A program made the translations under genes and the position numbers. A stretch of 64,000 nt of DNA from Rhizopus sp. PT2906 (taxonomy: Eukaryota; Mucoromycota; Mucoromycetes; Mucorales; Rhizopodaceae): positions 109,646-173,645 of the forward strand of contig JAMYHX010000027.1 of NCBI GenBank assembly GCA_025529335.1, written 5' to 3'. Below the pieces are notes generated by a model. It did not search any database. It saw only the letters and a list, made by a program, of their open reading frames with translations, and was not told the origin of the DNA. Below are positions 1-10,789 of this stretch, one piece after another (the first letter of the stretch is position 1; every line of letters starts with the position of its first letter).

Positions 1-270
1 TTTTTTCCCAATAAAAGCGCTGTTTAAATAAAAATTCACTCGCACTTTTAAATAAAGTATTATGTGTAAATAATTTGACCAATCAGAATAGTCAGCGATT
101 TCGCCATCTTCCTGATAGTTAAGTGGATAGCAAAAGTCATTCAGAAGGGGGGGAAGAAAGGATGGATGAGTATTTCATTTTCTTTTCTTCTTTTTCTTTA
201 TTCTTTAATATAAAATAACAAAGAGATAGGAAAATAAAGGTTTGTGTGTTTATATATGCTAATAAGGGCT
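1..270. other. Left edge, no gene seen
   Basis: AT-rich sequence with T-rich tracts downstream of the cysteine dioxygenase stop codon. It probably holds the 3' UTR of that gene. I see no credible coding frame. Confidence 0.5.
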
Positions 271-1172
271 TCATTCGATACGGTTTCCTCCGATAGAATA
301 AAAGGAGCAGACACCACTGCTTCTGGCCCTGCCTGTCTTTTCTTCAAAGGTCTTGCACATCTTATAAGGTGGAGTATAGAGATGAAGAGAGACAGCCCCT
401 CTCTCTCCATTGGGATTAGAGATACGATGTAAACCAATCTTGTCTATATTATAGATGGTAAGGGTATATGTTCTTTAAAGTGTAACATCAAAAATATTTA
501 CCATGGACGTAGGTCACCTGATTAGGCTGATATACAGTATCCCTAGAAATATGTAGAGGCTGTTGCTCATGGAGACACGCATCCTTGTTTGTATCTCCTG
601 CATTAGCCGTTATATCAAAAGGTGTTGCATCATCCTCATCAGCTGATGAAGATTGTGGCCAGTCATATAACGTTTCTTGTAATTCTCCGTCAAGTATTTT
701 CATCACACAATGGGAACCGGAATGGTCATGAATGGGACTAAGCAAAGAGAAGATCGTAAACTTAAATGGACGAATCAAAATATGACATGTATTTACCTTT
801 TTTGCCCTTTACTCCAGGCTAGAATCATTAGATTGAACTAGAAATGGATGAATATACATGTACGACATCGACAAGGGTCGACTTTACCTTTCCGTTACCA
901 TCATCAATTAGATTGCGTGTATAGGCTCTGGAATGATCAAAGAGCGTATATTGACTCCAGTCTTCCGCATTGGAACTGTACTGTTCCATGAGTTGGATGA
1001 TTTTATTAGCATCAATACGTTCAGAGTCAAGACCTTCATCACCCAGCACTTGATGAATAGACTGGATGAGATCTTTCAATGTGAATTTATTATTATTATT
1101 ATTAGAAGAAGAAGAAGAAGAAGCAATAGAGAAGGTAGATTCAACTGAGAGAGGTTCTTGAGGAGGAGCCAT
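271..1172 (-). CDS. CDO1: Cysteine dioxygenase (cupin), 4 exons, 244 aa
   Basis: Oxidises L-cysteine to cysteine sulfinate in the cytosol, the entry to taurine/sulfate formation. Exons on the minus strand are 1172-888, 837-797, 737-502 and 443-271; all introns are GT-AG and the phases close exactly to a TGA. Family marks seen: YTRNLIDDGNGK before the first intron, FNLMILAW, then SPIHDHSGSHC (two iron-binding His and the Cys used for the Cys-Tyr cross-link), DGELQETLYDWP, and GLHRISN with the third His, followed by AVSLHLYTPPY. The protein is longer than the roughly 200-residue animal enzyme because of a Ser/Asn run near residue 15-30 and an acidic insert near residues 140-170. The start was taken at MAPPQEP because the frame upstream has no support. 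Confidence 0.9.
1083..1122. repeat. TTA/GAA triplet microsatellite inside CDO exon 1
   Basis: A TTA-type run followed directly by GAA repeats on the plus strand. On the minus strand it encodes the Ser and Asn homopolymer runs near the N-terminus of the cysteine dioxygenase, so it is translated low-complexity sequence. Confidence 0.75.
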
Positions 1173-1581
1173 GATGAATGTTATGAACAAATTAAAAAGA
1201 AAAGAAGAAAGAAAGAAAGAAAGAGGAGAGAGAAAAGATTTATAGACACAGAAGCACCACAAGGAAAACAGCGTGTGAGATGAGACAGAGACGGCAGAAA
1301 AGAGCGAAACACAGAGGATAAGCATTGAAATGCAATTTCTTAATATGTCAAACCTTGAATTTTTCCCACCCTTGCTTCTCGAAATGGTATGCAACACCAT
1401 TTATTATTATAGATAAGCAAATTATACGAATGTCAACCACTTTCTTAAAATCAAAAGAAGAGAGAGATGATTATTGTTTGTTAAAATATGTTTTGGATGT
1501 GTCGTAGAATATCCAAACAGAAACTTTTCAACCTATTTTTGAATATTTTTGAGTTATTAGAAAACAGGTATTATTATTTTT
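1173..1581. other. Intergenic, CDO promoter side
   Basis: Upstream region of the minus-strand cysteine dioxygenase and downstream flank of the next minus gene. It contains GAAA-rich stretches near 1200-1240. Frames here extend CDO at its 5' end without family similarity, so I read it as promoter/5' UTR. Confidence 0.45.
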
Positions 1582-2132
1582 TTACCATTCGATTTGATCC
1601 GAATTTAAGCGCATCTTTTTTTGCCTATGTACGAATTGATCAAATTTATCTTCAATCCTTGGTTTAAAACTAGCAAAATCCGGTTGTTGATGAATACATT
1701 GATAAAGTAAAGCTAATTGATAAGCAATATAGTCGTGATACTCCAAGTTTACATCCTGGTACAATCGTGCTGCTGTTACATACAATTGATTAAGTTGACA
1801 CAAGTTGATCATTTCCTGTTCACCAAGAACAGGCTCATTCAGGACATACTCTGCTGCCTTTGTAAACTTGTGTTGATATCTTTTGATAAGTGATTGATAT
1901 TGTTGAAGGTCAGAATGAATTAAGGATATTTTATGCTTTATCTCGCCCTATTTTTTGTAATTTAATAATAATAACAATAATAATAATAATAATAAACTCA
2001 CAAGTATGGATGAGTGTGTTTGTTCAAGCCTAGCTGCTCGTTCTAGTAATAGTTCAAGTTGGCCTAATTGTCTTGGCACATGCATTTCATTACTAACATC
2101 ATTAGCAAAGAGGGGTTGGTTTAATTGCAAGA
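1582..2132 (-). CDS. Uncharacterised helical protein, 5' end unresolved
   Basis: Two exons that fit in phase: 2132-2002 and 1947-1582, separated by a short intron (donor GTGAGT) carrying a TAA microsatellite. The translation is rich in Leu, Gln and charged residues and is probably helical: it runs through QLGQLELLLERAARLEQ, then YQSLIKRYQHKF, and ends MRLNSDQIEW. The first exon enters in phase 1 from an acceptor near 2133, so an upstream exon is missing. One possibility is a very short exon starting at an ATG near 2445, which would need a roughly 290 bp intron; an open frame at 2180-2280 does not fit the phase. I do not recognise the family. Coiled-coil scaffold or tether subunits are plausible, but this is inference. 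Confidence 0.5.
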
Positions 2133-3032
2133 CTAATTAAAGAATGTTTATAAACTTCAAGTTTTATGCTTTATTTATTACATCTTGCCTGTTGTTGTCA
2201 ATGAGAAAGGTTGAATGGTCCTTAAAGGAACTGATGTTATTAGCTTGCTCATGAATCAAAGAAAGAAATAGAGACCAGATGACTTATGCACTGAACACGT
2301 CTAGTGACCTCTGCCTTTTTTTTTTTTTTTTGTACTTCTAAAACAAGTGCTGCTGATAAAGAACTTGACGTTCTTCAACGCATAAAAGCGTTTTACAAGA
2401 TGCTTAATCAATAATCATATTTTGTACAGTACTTGTCCAAGTCATAAAAAGAGTGTAGACAGAGTGATAACCCACTAATAATCTGGTGTATATTGATGTC
2501 GTGTATTAATCATTTACACGTTTCTTTTCTTCTTATTTTACTAAAAAAGATACTATTGGAAGTTGCCGTTTACTAAACATTCAGTACTTCTTCAGACTGG
2601 AGTAGCTAGAAAGGTTTTGCAAAATTCAACTGAAAGGGAAAAAGAGCTTTTGGTCACGATCACTTTTGTATGTAATGTTGGTATACAGCATTACCAAGAT
2701 ATCGGATACCGTTGAACGATTACAATATGATCCCTCCCCCTATTATAGAGAAGAAGCTACCTGTGAAATAAAGAGACGTCAACAAGTCAAGCGAAGATTT
2801 GAAAAAGCAGATAAAGCAAAAGGATCAAATGAAGAAAATGATATTAAAAGCGCAGATGAAGATTTATACCTTTAAACAGATTTTTATTTCCCTTTACAAT
2901 AAAATATCTATTTCTTTACAAATGCTTAAGATAACAATATCCTCCTCCTCTTACGTGCCAATCTCGTTAAACACTTTATGAGCATATAGAATATTAAAAT
3001 AACCCACGTTATTTCTGCTTTGAATGTACACT
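2133..3032. other. Region with possible small plus-strand exons (2340-2875)
   Basis: The plus strand shows two protein-like stretches. One ends KAFYKMLNQ near 2412. The other runs from about 2585 through ARKVLQNSTEREKE and, after a possible but very short 31 bp intron at 2669-2699, through ERLQYDPSPYYREEA to a stop at 2873-2875. The second is charged and could be a small genuine gene, but I could not build a complete model with a start codon and do not recognise it. 2876-3032 appears to be non-coding. Confidence 0.3.
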
Positions 3033-4233
3033 TTATTGTTTAGGCTTGGGTAATTCTAGTACGTGGCCTGGCATCACATATTGAAATTCGTTGTTATCAT
3101 CTTCAAATTGTACCTTATAATTTCCTGGAGCGTCTTTGTTCTAAGGTATGTGAGTCTTTTTTTTTTGTTGGGGGGGGGGCGAATGCTGTTATTTACCTTG
3201 GAAGGTGGTTCTACAATCCTAGCTTTATAGAAACAAGTCGTACTAGGATAAAGTGCTAACACATCCTGTCCTACGCTTAATTCAGGGTACTCCCTTGCTT
3301 CATTGATATTAGGTATTGCAATTACATTTCTAGGCTGAAGCATATATCTTCTGTTTGATGGTCATTTATTTGCCCATAATAAATATATTATATACACCTA
3401 CTGTTTTTGACCAAACTCGTCCTGATCCACATCCTCTATTTGGTATCTATAGGAGTTATATATAATCTTGTTCCCCTCTCTATCTTTGTTTGCTTACTTG
3501 TTCTTGTCAGCATGATAGCTAATGACGATAGCCAGTATCCACACTTCATCTTTATCCTTTTGTTGAGGCTGTTTGGCAGCCACTGATGTACCAGGAGCTA
3601 ATATATTCCTATCGTTTTTTTTTGATAAGCTTTCAAATGATGATAGTATACATTCTTGCCTTTACGTCTTTGCTTTCTTCATCATCATCTCATCCTGATC
3701 TAATTTCCTTTTTTTCCTTTTTTGGTCGATAACTACAAACAACAACAACAACAACAGCATACAATGTTATCTAAATGACTTCATCTATGCCATTATTTTT
3801 ACCGTGATTATATTCTGACGCATCTCTTAAGGCGATCAACACTGACACTTTCTCAATGATATCATGAATAATTCTACTCGCCATGTTAATCATAGTTTCT
3901 ATTATTAGCTCTCTCTCTTTCTCTATCATCACCTTGCTTCGTTATTTGACAGGTCGATCCCTCCTCGGTAATATTCTGTCAATTTTTGATTGATAGATGC
4001 TGGTATACCTATAAAAAGTGTTATATTGTGATAGCGACATATATATTATATATGTTACCTTCTTCTGGATTCACTCGTTTATGTATTTCGTTTATATTAC
4101 TTACAATTATGCCGGTATCTTTTTGAATATTCTCTAGTTTAGAAAGTGCGTTGCAGATTTGTTTCCACAAGTTGACTTCCTCATTTGTTTCGTCAAGCGT
4201 TGCTAATCTTGAAGTTCTTGATTTACGATCCAT
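3033..4233 (-). CDS. SGF29: SAGA-associated factor 29, tandem Tudor protein, 8 exons, 269 aa
   Basis: Subunit of the SAGA histone acetyltransferase complex that reads H3K4me2/3 through a C-terminal tandem Tudor (SGF29) domain. Exons: 4233-4059, 4008-3933, 3876-3803, 3732-3666, 3608-3498, 3446-3402, 3350-3197, 3140-3033; phases close to a 270-codon frame. Evidence is the stretch VWILAIVISY, then YQIEDVDQDEFG, then DVLALYPSTTCFYKA and YKVQFEDD, which match the order and wording of the Tudor pair in known SGF29 proteins, plus an N-terminal coiled coil. The second intron (3932-3877) has donor GTGATG and a TTAAC branch-like site; without it the gene looks frameshifted. Start at MDRKSRTSR. Confidence 0.9.
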
Positions 4234-4922
4234 AATTAAGTGATTGTAACTATAACAAACACACAAAAAAGCCCAAATAGGAATGAAGGAAGGGGGTATA
4301 CTTTTTCTTGTTTTCTGTTATAGTCTTTCAGGTTTAACTTTTTTGCTTGTGAATATTTTTTTTATATCTCAGCGCAAGAAAAAAGTCAAATGGTTCCTTT
4401 AAGCATAAAATTATTTTGAATCCCGTATATCTTTTTTGTCATCTCTAAAAATAAATTAAACAAATAAAAAACGGGATCGTCTTGTTCACACACACATTAT
4501 TCCGGCCTAGTTGACATGTAAGTAATGGCTAAGTTGCCGAAACGAAGACTAAGAATGTGATTCCCCCTCCTATAGTACAGAAGGCTCTTTTAAAGACCTA
4601 TCTCTGCCACCAATTCTCCAAACCACAGCGAATGTACTGTTAGAAAGATGTAAAGAGAACAATAAGTTTTTTATTTTATTATATTACAAAGCGCAGCTAG
4701 AAAGCCTATAACCACATCCGAGGCAATGGCAATTGTGGTAGGTACGGCCCATAATACTTTGTTCTCCTCAGAGTTTGTCTACATTTGCTCACTTCTAAAA
4801 GTGAGCTTATGTAAACGACACTGATTTATGCTCGAATGCAGCGCAAATGTAAGTAAAGATCAAGCATTAGCTCGATAGCAATATTTAGAAAAACAAACAC
4901 TTTTTATGGTTGGGATAATAGT
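4234..4922. other. Intergenic with a near-perfect inverted repeat at 4787-4806
   Basis: No coding frame. Positions 4787-4806 form an 8 bp perfect stem with a 4-base loop (GCTCACTT/AAGTGAGC), and imperfect pairing continues outward to about 4777-4818. Confidence 0.45.
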
Positions 4923-5620
4923 TCAATAAAAAACACTTTTATTTGGATTTTGTTTCTGAAAAAACTTCACATTCTCTAGAGTCACCAGGGAGAAATAAGC
5001 CATACCATTTCTTCTTTCTGGCTTCTTAATGACCTTATCTACCAACGAGAAGAGGCTTTTTTGCTGCTCGACACTTTCGCCAAGTTGCAGGGATAACATG
5101 TAATCCCCATGCTCTTGCTTCATCTTATTGATTGTCTTCATAGTTTCCAAGATGCCCCTCTAATAAACTGTTGTTAAGAATAGGCAAAAAATGAGCAATC
5201 TTATCATACCTTTAACCTTCAGAAAAAGTTATTTAAAGGCAGGACCTCTGTTGCTGCAGATGCCTTTGTTAGTACATTGCTTAGTGCTATTCTCTCCATT
5301 AACTGAACGTCATAGGAGGGTATCTCCATTGACCAAAGGTGAACTTTTTCTTCTACAATATTGTTATTTGGCCTGCTTCAGCTGTCAAAAATTAAGATCA
5401 TCTTACCACTTGCATGAACAAAGTACAATTTCAAATCTTGTGAGGTCGCTTCTTTGGCATAGAAATACCTTTGAAGAGTGTTTCTTAGCATCGATAATGC
5501 CGCAAAAGCACCCTTTACATGGTCGTTGTTGTATTCAGCTTTGTTATTGCAAAAAGGCAGTTAAGTCGATAACTTGCAAATTAGATCCTTTACTAAGAAG
5601 AGCTGAATATGAGTAAAATG
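4923..5620 (-). pseudogene. Decayed multi-exon ORF, possibly element-derived
   Basis: The minus strand carries several protein-like fragments in different frames. One spans about 5540-5420 and includes DHVKGAFAALSMLRNTL and SQDLKLYFVHASG followed by a GTAAG-type donor. Another spans 5330-5220, and a third lies at 5150-4923 (KTINKMKQEHGDYMLSL). They could be exons of one gene, but stops lie between them and no start or complete model is visible. The plus-strand frame over 5191-5616 is a shadow. I do not recognise the protein; its place among other broken ORFs suggests a decayed gene or mobile-element cargo. Confidence 0.35.
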
Positions 5621-6926
5621 AGACGCGTGTGCATTTTATAGGGAGAGAGAATCTATGGCTATTTATAATAATGTCGTCAATGTCAATATTGTTATCAGTA
5701 CTCTTATAGAAAAATGTAAAGTAGAATGTATGCTCTACTGTAAGATTATACTCGAGTTATTATAATGATTATCTCATCAAGCACGTCAGAGCCTATTACC
5801 ACATCCTCAGTCTCTTCTAGGTCAACTTGAGAATTCATCTCAATTTCAAGTGAAAATACTGTAGAAGGGGAACCCTGAATTATTGATTGACCAAGGTGCT
5901 ATTTTTTATGCCCAGAGAGAAAGACCGACACTATTTTTAAAATTTTGACAGAAATAGAACACACTAAATGGGTAGATTACACGTCATTGGACTATTTGAC
6001 AGTTACTAATGGTAAAGCAATGAATTATGTATATACACAATGATACTAAATATGAGATCAAGGTTTTGGTGGATAACTTTAATCTTCTTTAATATAAGTT
6101 CAATGAAGAACTGCAAATTCATAAAGATGTATCTCTTTAGTTTAGAAGAGAGATGAATCATGCAACCAATGACATCAAGAAAAACATACCTAAACTAGAA
6201 CCTTCCGATGGTTACCCCATGTTATTCGAAAACAAAGTCTGTCTTTATGAAAAGTAAATCTTTACAGAGCATTTAGTAGACGTCGTACAGTTCATCTCAT
6301 GGTACCGCAAACACCCTTAGTCTTGATCTAACCCACCCAATAAAGAAAGCGACAGAAAATTAGTAGAGACACAGCTCAGAAAAGGTACACAAGGAACAAT
6401 AGAATTTTTTATTATTATAGAAAATTTTTTAAACAACGAATGAACAAGCGCGGCTCAGAAAAAAGAGCAAGTACCACATATTTTGGTAACCGTGTGATTT
6501 CGGATTATTGTTTGTAAACATTCTATAGACTCTATAAAATTTGATTCAATAGAATTTAAACTAATTTGGCAACTGTTTTTATTATGTTCACTTGTCATTT
6601 TAACGTAATTGAATCGACAACCTTTTTTGTAGAGAAAAACCATCAGGAGACAGAACGCATTTAGAAATGTTCTTTTTATAGAGACAGAAACGAGTTATCG
6701 AAAAGAAAGAAACACGTGTCCTCACGCATCGATGTTAAAATAGTCATTGTGTTGTTTCTTTAAGGAAAGAGAAAAAAAAAACGCCTATTCGGAAATTAAG
6801 CAAATTGTGCCTTTCATAGGCTCCGCTTTTAAAAAAATCATAAAAATAGCGTATATAAATATCAGTCTTTTGATTTTTTATATTTCCTAAAAGCATTCTA
6901 TTTCTTTCTCCTTTTTTTTATTGTAA
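5621..6926. other. Gene-poor stretch with broken ORF fragments
   Basis: Minus strand 5870-5750 reads like coding sequence (MNSQVDLEETEDVVIGSD). The plus strand 5915-6050 reads IFKILTEIEHTKWVDYTS and continues in fragments with stops to about 6400. Both look like remnants of dead genes. 6850-6926 holds the TATA-like sequence and T-rich leader in front of the CotH-like gene. Confidence 0.35.
6852..6858 (+). promoter_or_regulatory. TATA-box-like element of the CotH-like gene
   Basis: A TATAAAT sequence about 70 bp upstream of the start codon, followed by a T/C-rich stretch, fits a fungal core promoter. Confidence 0.4.
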
Positions 6927-8858
6927 ATGAAATCTCTATCATTTATTGCCTTTACCTTTATAGCTGCAGTCAATGCTGCCAATGTCACATTCAAGGTCAT
7001 TGCTCCTTCTGCCAAAAGCTCTGTTCAGGTCAATGTGAATGGTTCACTGACAGATCTTAAGGCGAAAGACCCTGATGTTCCTCTATACATTGGTTCTGCC
7101 AATTTGGATGATGGTCAATCGTATAAAGTAAAAAGAAATGATCATAATTAAGCCCTGCATTATTAATATTTTTTTAATTTGTAATTTAAACATGCATAGT
7201 ATGTCGTTGACGGTACTGCCGAATCATTTGATCGTAAATTAAATGGAACATCAACAAAGAACGAGTTCTTTGAGCGTCCTATTACTTATGCTACTCACAT
7301 TCCCGAATTGCCTAGCATTCTTCAGGAAGGTAGCTGGACTCGTGGTGCAACGGATGATCCTATCTGGGATAGCAACTATATTCCTACCATCTTTGTTACC
7401 GGACAACAAGAACAAATGAATGATTTAATTGAGAATGTGCCCAAAACGACTTATCAAGCAAAAATTACTTTTATTGGTCCGGACAATGTCACCACGTTCG
7501 AGGTAAACCAAATTCATATCGGATATTTTTTCCTTGTTACTGATCAAATCTGATAGAACTGTACCTTTGGTCTCCACAGACCAGGTCGTAAGCACAATGA
7601 TGCCAAGCAATCTTGGATTTGGGCTCTTCCCGAAGGTCAATTCATGGCTAAGCGTAATTGGTTCAAGATTAGACATATGGAAGAAGACCCTACTCAGTTA
7701 CGTGAAAAGCTCTACGCTGATATTGCTCGTAAAATGGGTACCTATGCTAATGAAGCCAACATGATTCGATTCTTTATCAATAAGGAAGGCATGGGAACTT
7801 TCAATATGCTTGATGATGTCGTTATGTATTCATACATCAATGCCATGTTCTACAATGGTAATACTCCTGAACAGTTTGGTGGTCTTTATGATGGTGCCTC
7901 TGGTGCTTCCTTCAAATATCCCGGTAACATGGACAGCTTCGTTCCTAATGTTGAATCTCCTCTTGATCAAGATGCCTTGATGCCCTTCGCCAAATCATTT
8001 GCTAGCGTTGATTTCTCCAACGATGATCAAGTAAAGGCTATCTCACAATACTTTGACTATGACCAATTCCTTCGTTTCATGGTTTTGGAATTCCTTACTG
8101 CCGATTGGGACGGCTACTGGCAAGAACAAACTAACGATGGTGCCTATATTGATGTCAACGATAACAACAAGGTCTACTACCTCGCTCAAGACTTTGATGC
8201 CACCTTTGGTGTCAACCTCGATCAACCCCGTGAATTCGTAAACACACCTTATACTGATTTCCCAACCAAGTTCCCCAATGCTGTCGTCATTAACAACCTC
8301 CTCAAGAACCCTTCAATCAAATCTACCTTTGAAAAATACCTGACAACGACTGTTCAAGAAATCTTTAACAACGCCACTCTCGGTCCATTTGTCCTCGCTC
8401 GTCACGAATTCTATGCCCCTGATCTCAAGTGGGACCGCTCTATCAAGCAACGATCTCCCGGTAATATCTTTGGTTGGACCTTTGAACAAACCTATGACAA
8501 CTTGTTTGAAGGTGTCAGTGCTTCTGGAGGAACTGGTGGTGGTGCTGAATGGGGTCTTCTCGAATGGGTCGCTGCCAAGGAAAATGCTGTCAAAAAAGCT
8601 CTCAACTTGTCTCAAAAGGTAACCATTGCCGCTGCTTCTGAACCTCCTGCTGCAAGCCCTGTTGCAAAGGCACCTGTCTCTTCTTCACCTGCCGTGCCTC
8701 CTTCATCTTCCTCTGTTCCCGTCAAGACTAACAAGGCACAAGCTGCCCCTGCCACCGTCAACAAAGAAGCAGCTAATGCCACCTCATCTGCATACAAGGT
8801 TGTGCCTCAAGTTCTTTCTGTTATGAGCATCGCTTGTGCTTTGTTTCTTTTTTATTAG
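6927..8858 (+). CDS. CotH-family GPI-anchored surface protein, 3 exons, 601 aa
   Basis: CotH-domain protein (spore coat protein H-like atypical kinase fold). In Mucorales this family is expanded and some members are cell-surface invasins that bind host receptors. Exons 6927-7127, 7200-7502 and 7557-8858 join in phase 0. Seen: signal peptide ending VNA (residues 1-17), the N-terminal beta-rich region, the segment GRKHNDAKQSW, and the conserved motif TNDGAYID followed by LAQDFDATFG near residues 355-380. A Ser/Pro/Ala-rich stalk covers about residues 530-580, and a hydrophobic tail ends ACALFLFY, typical of GPI anchoring. Length matches the family. Which functional class it belongs to, and whether it acts as an invasin, cannot be told from sequence alone. 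Confidence 0.9.
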
Positions 8859-10096
8859 ATGATATAATCCACTTTTAATTATCAAATCTGTAATATAATA
8901 ATAAAGTAGCTCATAGTGTACTGAAATAATAGCACCATTATGATCACCACAACTTGGTTTCATACTTAGTGTCTCGGACTTTCGAATAATCTAAAATAAG
9001 ACGATTGGGAGTCAAAGGTACTATTTTTAGACACGATCGATTCTATACTTTGATTGTGTTCAACAAAGAGTACATTCTACTTGCTAGTTTTACACTTGAA
9101 TGTGTCAATGCCGGTTCTTTGTTTTCTTTAATGATAAATAGCAATCCTACAATTTCTATTCTTGATTTCTATTTCTTTGACATAATCAACAATGCATAGC
9201 CTGACTTTTTAATACGTATTGGTAATAGCTGTAATAAACCAATTACATCAATGATAGCCTATTTACCGCTTCACATGATGGTTCTTCCCATTACCTTTGC
9301 TGTCATAATCACGTTTAAGTATTGTTACACTTGCTCACGGTGGGATATATTCATGGTTGTACAATAACATGCACTGACAACTTTTGATACCATGGTCTCT
9401 AGAAGATTATCGTGTGATTCCTTTGATTTATTGGGAAGGGTGATTTTCCTATATAGCCGACATTGATTCATTCCCTCCTTGTCAAGACAACAAGTCGCTA
9501 TGGTGCTCCTGGACGAGAGACAGTTGAAGGGTGTAGTTGACTAGTCGGTGACTACAAGGTTAAAAAACCAAGGCTTTTCCTGCTATTCCTTTGAATTCTG
9601 GAAATAATTGCTTGCTTATGGTCAAGCTTATTTCCCTGATTGAGTCTCTCACCAAGAATATCAGCCAAAAATAAGCTTATTCTCAGCCAACAAAAGAATA
9701 TGCGCAGCTCTTTACTCTGGTGGTAGAATCTCTTATGCTGTTCGCGACTCCTTCTTGTAAAAATAACTGTATTAATAATACTCGACTTCTTTTGGATAGC
9801 TGCAAGGTGTTCTTTTGTCGCCAAGGTGTAGAGATTGAAAACGTTACAGCTCTAGACAAACTGAAGCCTATGAACCAACGCAGCGCATCAAGGAATCTGC
9901 TGAAGTCAAGGTTGATTGAGTATGTGTATCAAGAATAAAATGCATTGACAACGTTTATGCTATTACACTCAAAGCGTGGCTTATGCAAGTCTTTGTCAAA
10001 TGTTGTCAGTTTGTGAATAGACAATGACTACTCTACAGGAGGAAGCTAATAAACGTTACATCTTTTATCTCCATTTATGGTAATTTATCACCCTCC
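8859..10096. other. Intergenic with no convincing gene
   Basis: Holds the 3' UTR of the CotH-like gene. The minus frame over 9552-9824 (REQHKRFYHQSKELRIFFC) has some protein-like character but no recognisable domain or splice model; it may be an element remnant. Confidence 0.4.
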
Positions 10097-10781
10097 GTGA
10101 TCACCAGAAGAAGAAAAAAAAATGTCTCAAATGCTGAAATTTTTACAAGTTTTGATATTGATGTGATCGCCAATGCAGAAGTTGTCGTCAGTCAAACCCA
10201 TTCAACGATTCAAGATGAATACCACTTTGGATACGTTAATGCCAAAGATGATGGCTTTTGTGGCTACTATTGCTTAGTTTATTCTGCGTATGGTGATGAA
10301 GCAAGATTCTGGGACGTAAAGATAAAGATGCATGACACCTTGCTGCAGAATAGCGATTTCTACAAACACACCTTTTTCAGACTATATTTTATATGGCAAT
10401 CTGAAAAGTAGTGCCTATTACGCTTTAGACGAAAAGGTGGGGAGTAAAGCAGTCGACTGGTCGAAGTATTATGACTATACTCAGCAAAAGGTCATAGTTT
10501 CTGCCCCTTCCTTTTGCTGGTTTTTTGCTTCTGACTGTGCCCAGCTTTACGCTGATGTGTTTAGGTGTCCAATAGATGTATACTCTGAAAATGAATTTGT
10601 CAGCAGTTATTCAGCATTGTTTTTTCCGTTGTTGGAAACTGACAAATATCATTGCACGATTGAAGGATCTGAGGCAACTTTTCCATCGCCAGCAATATTG
10701 CAGAGAGTGGGTTATAACCACTTCATAACATTCAACATAAAAAACAAAAAAAAAAAATGCTATGGCCAAGACCCCAGCTAA
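10097..10781 (+). pseudogene. OTU-like cysteine protease, frame broken near 10370
   Basis: OTU proteases remove ubiquitin; in fungi they also occur as cargo of transposable elements. The first frame contains NAKDDGFCGYYCLVYSAYGD, matching the D-G-x-C catalytic block, then VKIKMHDTLLQNSDFYKH. The second frame, offset by one base, continues SDYILYGNLKSSAYYAL, then FCWFFASDCAQLYADVF, and ends in YNHFITF with the expected catalytic His. The switch falls in a run of five T at about 10373-10377. An alternative is a GTGATG donor at 10293 with acceptor at 10380, which restores the frame but removes conserved-looking residues. No solid start codon or neighbouring transposase is visible. Confidence 0.6.
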
Positions 10782-10789
10782 GCATGTGG

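Noticed and set aside
3803..4008. Apparent frameshift in SGF29
   Set aside because: A 56 bp intron (3932-3877, donor GTGATG, branch-like TTAAC, acceptor GCGAG) restores the frame and the family alignment.
9005..9199. 64-codon plus frame after the CotH-like gene
   Set aside because: No homology features, no promoter or splice logic; composition like random AT-rich sequence.
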